NCBI RefSeq assembly: GCF_000374825.1
Contig: NZ_KB895379.1
Location: forward strand, 124,001 to 188,000
DNA length: 64,000 nt
Direction: 5' to 3'
Source: Paenibacillus sanguinis 2301083 = DSM 16941
Lineage (GTDB): Bacteria > Bacillota > Bacilli > Paenibacillales > Paenibacillaceae
Both the position numbers and the translations under genes were made by a program. Under the pieces are notes generated by a model. The model was not told where the DNA came from. It did not search any database and saw nothing but the letters and a program-made list of their open reading frames with translations. This document shows, one piece after another, positions 43,326 through 52,539 of the stretch (position 1 is its first letter; the number at the start of each line of letters is the position of its first letter).

Positions 43326-43915
43326 GACTCCCTCCGAAACTTAATCACTAAACCCGACACCAGGTCAATTAGAAAATGGCACAAAATAGGTGCCCATAGT
43401 GTGCCAGTATGTATATAGATAAAACCCAACCCATAGCTGCTGGCAAACACCCAAGCCGTCGGAAGCCAATGCTTGAGATAACGAACATGGATGACAGCGA
43501 ACAGGATACTCGTCCAGTACGGTCCGAGCCCATGCTGGATAGCTCCTCTAAATAACAATTCTTCACAAATAGCAACTATGGCGGCGATCACCACGATATG
43601 CCAAATGGGCCGTCCACGAAATAACAACTCATTAATTCCGCCATCATCCATGTTTTCTTCGGAACCAAAATGTGACAATATCATGTCGGCCAAAAACATG
43701 ATGACCGCCAAACCGACACCCCAATACAAAAAGTTCATATTTTCGGGCCAATTTAACAAATGAAGCGGGTTTCTCTTCTGAAAAAACAAAATGATTAGAC
43801 CGATAAATAGAGTAAGGCCCTGTGTCAAATACAAATTGATGAGTAACATACGGTCATTAAGCTGACTTGGGTCGACTTTTTTTACTTTTATGTCCCGCAG
43901 ATTGAATTTTTTCAT
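43322..43915 (-). CDS. CPBP-family intramembrane endopeptidase (YpbD-like)
   Basis: A 197-aa protein with about five spans and the family motifs EELLFRGAIQHGLG (EExxxR), SILFAVIHVRYL (FxxxH) and CHFLIDLVSG (HxxxD/N). This glutamic protease group cleaves membrane substrates or, in eukaryotes, CAAX peptides. It is the upstream gene of a two-gene unit with the hypothetical protein. Confidence 0.88.
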   Translation of the reverse strand: MKKFNLRDIKVKKVDPSQLNDRMLLINLYLTQGLTLFIGLIILFFQKRNPLHLLNWPENMNFLYWGVGLAVIMFLADMILSHFGSEENMDDGGINELLFRGRPIWHIVVIAAIVAICEELLFRGAIQHGLGPYWTSILFAVIHVRYLKHWLPTAWVFASSYGLGFIYIHTGTLWAPILCHFLIDLVSGLVIKFRRES

Positions 43916-43988
43916 AGTTTTGTCAAACCCTGTCCTTTATTATTATTCTAGCTCGTGCAAACGCAAATAAAAATAGTAAGGAGCATAA

Positions 43989-44912
43989 ATGATGACCCGA
44001 AAAAGCAACTCCAAACTTGAAATGATGTTTGTTCTTGGCTTTCTGCTCACGCTAATCATCTCATTCGGCGCCTTTTATTTCGGCTTGAATATCGGAATCG
44101 AGAAGACGGAAGCCCGCTACGCTTACCTGAAGGAAGTTCCACCTGGACAGGAGACCGCATTATCCTACCAGCAGCAGGATCTGGTCACCTTCTATTATGT
44201 CGTATTCCAGCCTTATCAGCAATTTAAAGAGGACTATCTTGCCCTGGTTGATGAATTGGCTCGCAGTAATTCGAACGCCGTCACCAATGAGGCTATCAAG
44301 CAAATCAGCGAGAACGCTAACACTCAGTACGCGCAAATCGCCGGACAGTACATCAGCGACTCCTCGCCTCTGCTGAAGCAAGCACAAACGGATTACCTGA
44401 AGAGCTTGAAACTGTTTGAAGAAGGAACGACTCAAGTCAAAACCGCAGTCAAAGGCAAGAAAGGCAGCGAATTAATTGAAGCCCTCGCCGCAGATGAGTT
44501 TACGAGCAACGCACAAAGCTTTGGACTGCAAGCCCAGCAGAAGTATTATTCGTCCATCCTGAAATGGACGGCAAAGACCAATCAGGAAATACCGGATAGC
44601 TTGGTATACAAGGACACGCTCACGATCAAGGAATGGTCGCAGTATCCTCTTGCGGTAAAGAACAAAATCGTCACTGATATGATGGTTAATGACAAAATCT
44701 ATGCCTCTTATTTGCCGCAGGATTTAACCGTGAAGATCGATCAGATGATCAACAGCAGCACAGCCGAGACGCTTCAGCTCAAATCTGTGGCTTCTATTGT
44801 GAAAGTTCTCACAGAAACTCAAGCTGTTAAGGAACAAGAGTTCGTCAAATGGAGAACAGCTTACTATGCTTCCGAGTCCCTTCCCCAGCTTCCGTTCTTT
44901 ACCGAGGAATAA
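43989..44912 (+). CDS. Unknown signal-anchored protein
   Basis: A 307-aa protein with one N-terminal membrane anchor (about residues 11-34, MMFVLGFLLTLIISFGAFYFGLNIG) and an otherwise helical, charged extracellular or exported domain with several repeats of the QTDYLKSLKLFEEG type. There are no Cys after the anchor. AAGGAGCAT lies upstream. It is just before the serA T-box, but a terminator separates them. I do not recognise a family. Confidence 0.7.
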   Translation: MMTRKSNSKLEMMFVLGFLLTLIISFGAFYFGLNIGIEKTEARYAYLKEVPPGQETALSYQQQDLVTFYYVVFQPYQQFKEDYLALVDELARSNSNAVTNEAIKQISENANTQYAQIAGQYISDSSPLLKQAQTDYLKSLKLFEEGTTQVKTAVKGKKGSELIEALAADEFTSNAQSFGLQAQQKYYSSILKWTAKTNQEIPDSLVYKDTLTIKEWSQYPLAVKNKIVTDMMVNDKIYASYLPQDLTVKIDQMINSSTAETLQLKSVASIVKVLTETQAVKEQEFVKWRTAYYASESLPQLPFFTEE

Positions 44913-44969
44913 GTCTCGATTGCAATGCACCATGATGTCGACATTAGTAGAATCATAACTAAATTTTTA

Positions 44970-45028
44970 GGCGGATTCAAGCATAGCCCGTTGGGACAAT
45001 ACGGTATAGTGCGGATTCCGCCTTTTTT
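44970..45028 (+). terminator. Possible terminator after the 43989 gene
   Basis: GGCGGA and TCCGCC separated by about 40 bases, followed by TTTTTT on the plus strand. The stem is only 6 bp with a large loop, so the call is moderate. Confidence 0.5.
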
Positions 45029-45056
45029 GCAGATGGGGTGTTTTTGCAGATGGGTG

Positions 45057-45085
45057 TTGACACCTTGACAGGGCCGTGTTACATT
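45057..45085 (+). promoter_or_regulatory. Promoter of the serA T-box leader
   Basis: TTGACA (45057-45062), 17-base spacer, TACATT (45080-45085). Predicted start near 45092. Confidence 0.75.
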
Positions 45086-45104
45086 ATGAAAAATTACATC
45101 CAAT

Positions 45105-45367
45105 GAAACACGTTGAAGGAACAAAGCATTCGGGGAACTCCCAGAGAGCCGGTGGTGCTGCAAACCGGTAGTGAAACGAATGGCTTTAGCGCTCCTGAGT
45201 AGCTGCGTTGAACTTGTTTAGTAGGCGCAGTCGGCGAACTCCGTTATCGTTCTGTCAGCAATGACAATGAGGCTGCTGCTGTAAAGGCGCAGCGAATTAG
45301 GGTGGTACCACGAACAACTCTCGTCCCTTACTACGCAAGTAGTGTGCGGATTGAGGGTTTTTTTGCA
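45105..45367 (+). promoter_or_regulatory. T-box leader of serA
   Basis: The leader ends in the T-box sequence AGGGTGGTACCACG (45299-45312) followed by an intrinsic terminator (CCCTTACTAC with GTAGTG..GAGGG and seven T, 45323-45367). Upstream lie a Stem I with GAGAGCCGGTGG and TGCTGCAAACCGG. The specifier region (about 45186-45196) contains AGC and TCC, both Ser codons. Uncharged tRNA should prevent termination. The UGGU bulge would pair with an A73 or, by wobble, G73 discriminator. The Ser assignment rests on the codons and on serA lying downstream. Confidence 0.9.
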
Positions 45368-45456
45368 TCCTTTTTAGCCGCTCCGCCCGTAAAGGAAGTT
45401 GTGCTTTTCGTGCTACCCCTATCCTTTGATGCAGTATAACGGTAATCAAACACAGT

Positions 45457-45586
45457 GCTAATGCTTCCGAAGGGAGTTTTGTACGTAGAACTTTCGAGAA
45501 GCCTTGCTATACAAAACTTAAGCTAATGCTTCCGAAGGCAGTTTTGTACGTAGAACTTTCGAGAAGCCTTGCTATACAAAACTTTT
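45457..45586 (+). repeat. Two tandem 65-bp hairpin repeats before serA
   Basis: The units 45457-45521 and 45522-45586 are nearly identical; one G/C difference sits in the GAAGGGAG / GAAGGCAG part. Each contains the perfect inverted pair AGTTTTGTA / TACAAAACT, so each can fold as a hairpin. They lie between the T-box terminator and the serA ribosome binding site AGGAGGG. Confidence 0.9.
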
Positions 45587-45602
45587 AGGAGGGTCAAAAA
45601 TC

Positions 45603-47192
45603 ATGTTTAAAGTGTTAGTATCGGATCCAATCAGCGATTTGGGAATTCAACAGTTAATGGATGCAGCGGATGTTGAGGTTGAAAAAAAGACAGGGCTTAG
45701 TGAAGATGAACTGGTAGCTATTATTCCGCAATACGATGGGCTTCTCGTCCGCAGTCAAACGAAAGTAACCGAGAAAATCATGGAGGCGGCGACCCGCTTG
45801 AAGGTTATCGGCCGTGCCGGCGTTGGGGTCGACAACATTAATCTGGAGGCGGCAACGAGCCGCGGGATTATCGTTATCAACGCACCGGATGGCAACACTA
45901 TCACCACATGCGAGCATGCCTTTGCCATGATGATGGCACTAGCGCGCCATATCCCCCAAGCCTATGCCAAAACCATTAAAGGCGAATGGGACCGCAAGTT
46001 TCTGGGTGTGGAGCTGCGGAACAAAACCCTGGGTGTGCTGGGTATGGGCCGGATCGGCAGCGAGGTAGCCAAACGGGCCAAAGCGTTCGGCATGGATATT
46101 CTCGGATACGATCCATTCCTTACCGAGGACCGCGCCGAGAAGTTGGGCGTCAAGCTTGCTACGGTTGAGGATATTGTCAAGAATGCCGACTTCATGACCG
46201 TCCATACGCCTCTCACACCAGAAACCAAGCATATGATCGCTCGTCCGCAATTTGAGATCATGAAGAAGGGCATGCGCATCATCAACTGCGCTCGGGGCGG
46301 CGTTGTTGATGAAATGGCATTAATTGAAGCGATCGATCAAGGTATTGTAGCCGGGGCCGCCTTTGACGTGTTCGAGAAGGAGCCGCCAGAAGCCAACCAC
46401 CCATTTCTGAGCCATCCGAAGATCATCGTCACTCCGCATCTGGGAGCCTCCACGGTAGAAGCTCAAGAGAATGTGGCTATCGATGTATCCGAGCAAGTGC
46501 TGCATATCCTGCGCGACGAGCCGTTCAAGAACGCCGTGAATATGCCTCCGGTGGCCTCCAGTGTGATGAGCAAACTGCAGCCTTACTTCGAGCTGGGTGA
46601 GAAGATCGGTGTATTCTTGACACAATTGAACAACCAGGCTGTCAATGAAATTCATGTAGACTACGCCGGAGACCTTGCAGAGGTTGATACTCAGCCATTG
46701 ACCCGCTACATTATCAAGGGTGTGCTATCGCGTCACTTCGGCAACGATGTCAACATCGTTAATTCCATGCACTTGGCCAAAGTTCGCGATATCAATATTG
46801 TAGTGTCCAAGGCGGTAGCAACCAAAGGCTTCACCAACCTGATCACCGTAACGCTGAAGGCCCAGGATGGCACCGAACGCCGTACAGCGGGAACGCTGCT
46901 CAACGGCTACGGGGCACGCATTGTCCAAATTGATAAGTTCTCGGTTGACGTAGCACCGGAAGGTCATCTTATCTTTATTTCCCATAATGACAAGCCGGGA
47001 ATTATCGGCCACGTGGGGACCTTGCTTGGCAAAAATGATGTCAACATCGCATCCATGCAAGTAGGGCGAAAGCTGGTTGGCGGTGAAGCCATCATGGTAC
47101 TCACCGTGGACAAGGACGTACCGAAGGAAGTCCTGGATGAACTGACCACCCTGCCAGAGCTTAACAAAGCATTGCCTATTACCTTTGTCTAA
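45603..47192 (+). CDS. serA: Phosphoglycerate dehydrogenase
   Basis: Oxidises 3-phosphoglycerate to 3-phosphohydroxypyruvate, the first serine step. The NAD site is [21 protein letters not shown], the catalytic Arg, Glu and His are in [17 protein letters not shown] and VTPHLGAS, and the C-terminal half holds an intervening domain and an ACT domain ([26 protein letters not shown]) for serine feedback. 529 aa, the long form. ATG follows AGGAGGG. T-box control upstream. Confidence 0.97.
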   Translation: MFKVLVSDPISDLGIQQLMDAADVEVEKKTGLSEDELVAIIPQYDGLLVRSQTKVTEKIMEAATRLKVIGRAGVGVDNINLEAATSRGIIVINAPDGNTITTCEHAFAMMMALARHIPQAYAKTIKGEWDRKFLGVELRNKTLGVLGMGRIGSEVAKRAKAFGMDILGYDPFLTEDRAEKLGVKLATVEDIVKNADFMTVHTPLTPETKHMIARPQFEIMKKGMRIINCARGGVVDEMALIEAIDQGIVAGAAFDVFEKEPPEANHPFLSHPKIIVTPHLGASTVEAQENVAIDVSEQVLHILRDEPFKNAVNMPPVASSVMSKLQPYFELGEKIGVFLTQLNNQAVNEIHVDYAGDLAEVDTQPLTRYIIKGVLSRHFGNDVNIVNSMHLAKVRDINIVVSKAVATKGFTNLITVTLKAQDGTERRTAGTLLNGYGARIVQIDKFSVDVAPEGHLIFISHNDKPGIIGHVGTLLGKNDVNIASMQVGRKLVGGEAIMVLTVDKDVPKEVLDELTTLPELNKALPITFV

Positions 47193-47214
47193 TACGAACA
47201 GCCTTCTGATCCAA

Positions 47215-47246
47215 ACAAGCCGCCGGAAACCCGGCGGCTTGTTGCT
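47215..47246. terminator. Terminator after serA
   Basis: ACAAGCCGCCGG and CCGGCGGCTTGT form a perfect 12-bp stem with an AAAC loop, 22 bp past the stop. The plus-strand T-run is short (TTGTTG). Confidence 0.75.
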
Positions 47247-47320
47247 ATGTTATGCGTGGTTCTCTAGTGGGTTCACAGCCGATGTTCCACGGTGAACAAG
47301 ATTTATCTGCGGCATCCAAC

Positions 47321-47348
47321 AAAAAACATCCTCCTCATGAAGGATGTT
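47321..47348 (-). terminator. Terminator of the res operon (after resE)
   Basis: AACATCCT and AGGATGTT form an 8-bp stem followed by TTTTTT on the minus strand, 10 bp past the resE stop. Confidence 0.9.
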
Positions 47349-47357
47349 CGCTTGATT

Positions 47358-48800
47358 TTACGTAGTTTGTTGCATTTCGACAGGTATTGTAAATCGAAAG
47401 GTCGTCCCTTGTCCGATCTCGCTATCGGCGGTAATGGTTCCGTGATGAGCATTGACAATATTTTTCACGATGGATAAGCCAAGCCCCGTTCCACTATTCC
47501 CACCACGTACACGAGCCTTGTCCGCCTTATAGAAACGCTCGAAGATAAAGGGCAAATCATCCCGTGGAATACCAGCGCCGTTATCTCTCACATCTACGTG
47601 AAGCTCTTTAGCTCCCTGCTCTGTCCCATGCATCGCAGCACTGAATACAACCTCACCGTTTTCGGAGGTATGCCTGAGCGCATTATCCAGCAAATTCGTC
47701 AACACCTGCTCCAGACGGTCCTCGTCGGCATAGACCACAAGATCTTCCGTCCCCAGCTCCAGCTTAAGCTCTACCCCGCTATCCTTCGCCCGCACCTGGA
47801 ATTTGCGGTAGACCCGTTCAGCCAACTCGCGGAAATCCACGGGATGCATGGACATATCCGTATGCCCGGCTTCCATTCGCGCCAAATCCAGCAAATCCCG
47901 AACAAGCCGACTCATTCTGAGTGATTCTTCGTGGATAACCTGGGCCAACTCTGCACTTTCCTCCGGCGAAGAAGCCATTCCGTCAAGCAGCGCTTCACTA
48001 TATCCCTGCATCATCGATAACGGTGTACGGATCTCATGAGATACATTTGCCACGAAGTCACGGCGCATTTTTTCAAGTCGCACCTCTTCCGTAACATCAC
48101 GCAATACCGCAACCGCCCCCCGAATCTCCCCGTCCGAGGCCAAAGGAGCCATATGAACCGACCACACACCCTTCATGACGTGGACATTCATCTTCTGGTC
48201 CCCCTCCTGCTCCAGAACGCGGCGAAACATTGGCAGCAGTGGCTGAAGCACAGATTGCCCCTCTTCCATGGCAACGGCTTGCTGGTCCGCATGCTCCTCA
48301 GGAAGGTCACCCCACAACCGCATAATTTGATCCCCAGGGGGATTGGTCAATATGACATAGCCCTCCCGGTCCAGCGTAATGACCGCATCATTCATGCTGC
48401 GCAGTACACTGGAAAGATGCTCCTTCTCATGCTTCAAGCTGCGAATGGTATTCTCCAGCTCTGCCGCCATATGGTTGAATGCAATCGCCAGATCGCCAAT
48501 CTCATCGCTAGTGTGAAGGGACACACGAGTATCATACTTACCTTTCCGTATTGCATCCGTTGCCTTAATAAGCTGCTGCATCGGCTGGGTAATTTTGGTG
48601 AAAAGAAATAAGGCAAAAAAGGTCGTAAGAGAGAAGCCAATCATGGCAACAATGACGAACAGCCGTTTGACCGCTCCTGAATTGGCAAAATTTGTATCGA
48701 TATACGGCAGCAGGAACAAGCCCATCAGCATCATGACGCAAGCTACTAGACAGATGATCGTAATCCATAGCTTGCCGACAAGCGTTCTCCAAAAGTTCAC
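47358..48800 (-). CDS. resE: Sensor histidine kinase ResE
   Basis: A 480-aa kinase: two membrane spans (about residues 11-33 and 45-68) separated by only a dozen residues, HAMP (70-122), a PAS-type region (about 130-240), the HisKA box NVSHEIRTPLS with His255, and an HATPase domain ending in FIFERFYKADKARVRGGNSGTGLGLSIVKNI. In Bacillus ResE senses oxygen limitation and nitric oxide mainly through its cytoplasmic PAS. The extracytoplasmic domain of B. subtilis ResE is nearly absent here. It starts one base after the resD stop. Confidence 0.9.
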   Translation of the reverse strand: MNFWRTLVGKLWITIICLVACVMMLMGLFLLPYIDTNFANSGAVKRLFVIVAMIGFSLTTFFALFLFTKITQPMQQLIKATDAIRKGKYDTRVSLHTSDEIGDLAIAFNHMAAELENTIRSLKHEKEHLSSVLRSMNDAVITLDREGYVILTNPPGDQIMRLWGDLPEEHADQQAVAMEEGQSVLQPLLPMFRRVLEQEGDQKMNVHVMKGVWSVHMAPLASDGEIRGAVAVLRDVTEEVRLEKMRRDFVANVSHEIRTPLSMMQGYSEALLDGMASSPEESAELAQVIHEESLRMSRLVRDLLDLARMEAGHTDMSMHPVDFRELAERVYRKFQVRAKDSGVELKLELGTEDLVVYADEDRLEQVLTNLLDNALRHTSENGEVVFSAAMHGTEQGAKELHVDVRDNGAGIPRDDLPFIFERFYKADKARVRGGNSGTGLGLSIVKNIVNAHHGTITADSEIGQGTTFRFTIPVEMQQTT

Positions 48801-48801
48801 G

Positions 48802-49518
48802 TTACTTTGCTACCTCCAGCTTGTAGCCCACGCCCCAAACCGTCGTAATCATGGCGGCAGATTCGGGAGATACTTTGTTCAGCTTCTCACGCAAACGCTT
48901 CACATGGGTATCCACCGTCCGCAAATCACCGAAGAATTCATAGTTCCATACGTCCTTCAACAGCTCTTCCCGGGAGAATACCTTGTCTGGAGACACAGCC
49001 AAATAGTGCAGCAGTTCATACTCCTTCGGAGTCAAGCTGACCTCCTGGCCGCTCGCCGTAACCCGGTGAGCATCATGCTCGATGACGAGATGAGGGAATA
49101 CGATATTGTTGCTGGTCCCACTTTCCTTGGACAGATAAGCAGTGGCCGAGGCACGCCGCATAATAGCCTTGACCCGATAAATAACTTCCCGCGGGCTGAA
49201 TGGCTTCACTACATAGTCATCCGCTCCGACCTCAAAGCCCTGAACCCGGTTGATTTCCTCTCCCTTAGCCGTCAGCATCAGCACCGGCGTTGACTTGACC
49301 TGTCTGAGACGATTGCAGACCTCAACACCATCAATTCCCGGCAGCATGACGTCAAGCAGAATTAATCCATAATCCCCGGCGGTTGCTTTCTTCAAAGCCG
49401 TCTCACCGTCTTCCGCTTCATCGATTTCGTATCCTTCCTTTTCCAAGTACATCTTCAGCAGCCGGCGAATTCTCTCCTCATCATCGACGACCAGAATACG
49501 GTTTGCTTGATCTGACAT
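48802..49518 (-). CDS. resD: Response regulator ResD
   Basis: An OmpR-type regulator. The receiver domain contains the acidic pocket VVDDEE, the phosphorylated Asp56 in LLDVMLPG, and KPFSPREV; the C-terminal winged helix (about residues 140-235) ends GYKLEVAK. 238 aa. It controls respiratory and nitrate genes in B. subtilis and often its own operon; ResD-like repeats precede resA (53102-53176). Confidence 0.93.
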   Translation of the reverse strand: MSDQANRILVVDDEERIRRLLKMYLEKEGYEIDEAEDGETALKKATAGDYGLILLDVMLPGIDGVEVCNRLRQVKSTPVLMLTAKGEEINRVQGFEVGADDYVVKPFSPREVIYRVKAIMRRASATAYLSKESGTSNNIVFPHLVIEHDAHRVTASGQEVSLTPKEYELLHYLAVSPDKVFSREELLKDVWNYEFFGDLRTVDTHVKRLREKLNKVSPESAAMITTVWGVGYKLEVAK

Positions 49519-49584
49519 ATAACAACAACCCCTTCATCATCTTACCCAAAGCACTTGAGCAGTCCATATGGTTTTGTGATCCTG

Positions 49585-50850
49585 TTAATCGGTACCCGCG
49601 TAGGAATGCAGCCCAGCAATAATCAGGTTTACCCCCACGAGCGTAAACATAACGACCAGAAATCCCAGGACGGCAAGCCAGGAGGCCTGTCGACCCTGAA
49701 ATCCCCGGGATAAGCGAAGATGCAGATATGCACTATAGAAAAGCCATGTGATCAATGCCCATACCTCTTTCGGGTCCCAACCCCAGAACCGCCCCCAGGC
49801 CTGTTGGGCCCAGATCATGGCAAAGACGAGTGCCCCCAAGGTAAAGATGGGAAAGCCAATGGCTATCGCCCGGTAGCTGATTTCATCAAGATCATCCGGA
49901 TCTATCCCGCGCAACACCGGAGATAATGCCTTGCCTAATGGCTTGCGAGCCAATAGCCGAAGCAGCAAATAAAGCACGGTACCTGTTAGTATTGCCCAAA
50001 TGACCGTATTCAGTTTACGTCCCGCATTTTGCCCATTCATCCAGGAAGGGGCTTCAAACAACGGCTGCGACATCCCCAAAAAGGGTTGTATCTCCGCAGG
50101 CTTGCTATCATGTGGACCTACGATCGGCGGAAGCTTATAAACTTCTTTATCCTCTATTGTACTATCTTGATCTACTTGGCTGTCAATCACTGTCTGATTT
50201 TGTATGAAAACAGCTTCATATCCGGCTGCGCGAAAGGCAAACACGGAAACAATAAAGCCCACTACTATAATAATAGAAAAAAGCGTAAATTCAACCCATC
50301 TTTTTTGCCTGCGACCTGTACTGTCTTTAGCTCCAAAATCCACGGACCGCAGCAAATACATCAACCCGGCGATAAAGCCCACGGCGAAGAAGGCTTCCCC
50401 CGCCGCGGCAAGAGTGACGTGGATGTACAGCCAAATGGAACGAAGAGAGGGGATCAGCGGCTGCACATCCTGTGGAAATACGGCGGCATACGCCATAATC
50501 ACAATCGCCAGCGGCAAGGCGAACATACCGAGCAAGATTTTGCGATAGATAAGGAATACAATCGTAAAAGCAATCATGATCATCATCGACAAAAACGTCA
50601 TAAACTCGTACATATTGCTGACCGGTACATGTCCGCTGTAGGCCCAGCGTGTTCCGCAATATATCAGATGAGATAACAAGCCAAGTGAGGATACCGTGAA
50701 AGAGATGCGTCCCCACTTCTGCTCATGATGCCTGGGATCGCGGCCTCGCCACGTTCTGCCGGTCACGGCAACAACATATAAGATGAAAGCCGCGCAGTAT
50801 AGCAAAAAAGCAGTCATAAATGCGGTTCTGCTGATTTCCAAGAAATTCAT
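49585..50850 (-). CDS. resC: Cytochrome c biogenesis protein ResC (CcsA-like)
   Basis: A 421-aa protein with about eight spans. The tryptophan-rich haem-handling motif reads WGRFWGWDPKEVWALITW, and conserved His lie in LGLLSHLIYCG, LYIHVTLA and LHLRLSR. With ResB it forms the system II complex that exports haem and attaches it to apocytochrome c. It starts on the end of resB (4-base overlap). Confidence 0.94.
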   Translation of the reverse strand: MNFLEISRTAFMTAFLLYCAAFILYVVAVTGRTWRGRDPRHHEQKWGRISFTVSSLGLLSHLIYCGTRWAYSGHVPVSNMYEFMTFLSMMIMIAFTIVFLIYRKILLGMFALPLAIVIMAYAAVFPQDVQPLIPSLRSIWLYIHVTLAAAGEAFFAVGFIAGLMYLLRSVDFGAKDSTGRRQKRWVEFTLFSIIIVVGFIVSVFAFRAAGYEAVFIQNQTVIDSQVDQDSTIEDKEVYKLPPIVGPHDSKPAEIQPFLGMSQPLFEAPSWMNGQNAGRKLNTVIWAILTGTVLYLLLRLLARKPLGKALSPVLRGIDPDDLDEISYRAIAIGFPIFTLGALVFAMIWAQQAWGRFWGWDPKEVWALITWLFYSAYLHLRLSRGFQGRQASWLAVLGFLVVMFTLVGVNLIIAGLHSYAGTD

Positions 50851-52517
50851 GGACGCTTCCCCCTGTTTTCCAAAGACTTCTCATCCGCCTCCACGCCCAT
50901 AGCAGCCAGAAACGAAGCTACCTCTCGGCGCATGCCAAACCAATTCTTGGCGGTATGTCCCCCCAGCGTTAGCTTTCCGTCGTCCACTCGCAGCCAAATC
51001 CGGCGATGCTGCCAGTAAAATCCGAGAATTAATCCCGCCATGACAATGCCAAGTCCCAGCCAGACAAAAGGCATAGCTCGATCAATCCGGATGTTCAGAT
51101 AGCTTGATGAAGCTATAAAGTCTACATTCTCCATCCCTTGCACATCCAGCTCAAGGATAGCTTCCTGACCGCTGAGCTGCCGATTGATCGCCTCCTGCTG
51201 AAAGCGCTCCTTGTCAATTTGCTTGGGGAAGTACAAATATTGCACACCCTCAGCGGGTAAGTCCGGACCTTGAATAAGAAATAAGAAAGCGGGTGCATTA
51301 GGCTCGCCGGAAAGAGAAACCGGCTGGCCTTGCTCATTCAAGGAGAAATCCATATATTTGTTATGAAGTGTCAGCTTATAGGGGCCTACTTCATATTCAC
51401 GCTCAGGGTTCTGCATATCCAGCTTGAATTTACCATAGAACTCCCCGGTTTTGGCATTAACCAGCGCTGGCTGCACCGATCTGAGCTTGGGCGTTAAATC
51501 AAAATCAAATTGATACGCCTTAAGTCCCTCATAGACCAGAGGATTATTCACCTGAATAGGATGACGCGCTACTTCCTCAAGTTGCGGCGCTTTGGATGGG
51601 TCTTGACAATCAGCGACACACTTATACAAAACAGCCTTTGTTTCATACAGCTTCGGAACGATTTTCCCCGTTTGCCTGAAGCTCTCGGACATTTCCTCCT
51701 CGGTATAGTATTCCACCGTAAACCGCTCATTCTCCAGATAATAGTCAGTATCCGGAATCCGCGTAGTCTCGCCTTCAGGGAACCAATAATGTTCATCCAT
51801 ATGAAGCCCCGGCAATCCCCGAAACAAAACCGCCAGCAAAAATACAATCAGTCCGATATGGATGACGTAAGGTCCCCAGCGGCTGAACCGCTGCTTTTCG
51901 GCCAGCAGAGCATCTCCTTCTGTATAAACACGGTAGTGTCGCTTGCGCAAGGGCTGGGCAGCTTGCTGGACGAAGTCTTTTCCGTCTATCCCTATATCCC
52001 CTTGATAAACCAGCTTCTGCCTCGTCAGAAACTCCGGATGCTTGCGTATCTTCTGTTTTGAAAGCGCTTTGTATAATGGCAACACCCGGTCGAGACTGCA
52101 AATGACTAAGGAGGCCCCAATCATGACCAGCAGCAGAATGAACCACCAGGATTCATAGGTATGAGACAAGCCAAGTCGATAATAAATCTCCCCGATGGTA
52201 CCATATTTCTCTTTGTAGAAAGTAGAAGGATCGAAGCGGATAAAATTGCTCTCCTGCTCGAAGATTGTTCCTAACATCGCACCGATCAGCGTAATGATAA
52301 TTAAATAAATCGCAACTTTGACCGAAGAGAAGAAATTCCAAATACGGTCGACGATATTGGGATTCACTCGTTGCGATCTGCGAGCAACCCCGTCATACCG
52401 CATTTCCAGCAGTTCCCCGGTGGTCTCCCCTTCTAACAAGGGTTTGCCGCAGGCTTCGCAAAGAATAGTGCCTACCCTGTTCTGATGCCCGCACTCGCAC
52501 TTCGTATTCTCAATCAA
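50847..52517 (-). CDS. resB: Cytochrome c biogenesis protein ResB with N-terminal zinc ribbon
   Basis: The 556-aa ResB core has several spans (about 68-87, 120-140, 210-228, and a C-terminal one near 490) and the large extracytoplasmic domain that carries the WFPEG..IPDTDYYLENE stretch; it is the structural half of the system II haem lyase. An extra N-terminal stretch has Cys7-x-Cys9 and Cys20-x2-Cys23, a zinc-ribbon pattern, before the first span. A CTGGCNEM-like role is not assignable. ATGA overlap with resC, and 22 bp after resA. Confidence 0.93.
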   Translation of the reverse strand: MIENTKCECGHQNRVGTILCEACGKPLLEGETTGELLEMRYDGVARRSQRVNPNIVDRIWNFFSSVKVAIYLIIITLIGAMLGTIFEQESNFIRFDPSTFYKEKYGTIGEIYYRLGLSHTYESWWFILLLVMIGASLVICSLDRVLPLYKALSKQKIRKHPEFLTRQKLVYQGDIGIDGKDFVQQAAQPLRKRHYRVYTEGDALLAEKQRFSRWGPYVIHIGLIVFLLAVLFRGLPGLHMDEHYWFPEGETTRIPDTDYYLENERFTVEYYTEEEMSESFRQTGKIVPKLYETKAVLYKCVADCQDPSKAPQLEEVARHPIQVNNPLVYEGLKAYQFDFDLTPKLRSVQPALVNAKTGEFYGKFKLDMQNPEREYEVGPYKLTLHNKYMDFSLNEQGQPVSLSGEPNAPAFLFLIQGPDLPAEGVQYLYFPKQIDKERFQQEAINRQLSGQEAILELDVQGMENVDFIASSSYLNIRIDRAMPFVWLGLGIVMAGLILGFYWQHRRIWLRVDDGKLTLGGHTAKNWFGMRREVASFLAAMGVEADEKSLENRGKRP

Positions 52518-52539
52518 TGTCCGCTCCCTCCTCCCTCAC

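Noticed and set aside
44864..45163. Minus-strand ORF of 99 codons over the serA T-box leader
   Set aside because: It overlaps the promoter and T-box on the opposite strand and has no ribosome binding site or family resemblance.
45457..45586. Tandem 65-bp units as a CRISPR array
   Set aside because: Only two abutting copies without spacers, no cas genes, and the units are hairpins in a mRNA leader.
52062..52075. cre-like sequence TGAAAGCGCTTTGT within resB
   Set aside because: Lies inside a coding region, with two mismatches at the 3' end, and far from the resA promoter; not enough to claim CcpA control.
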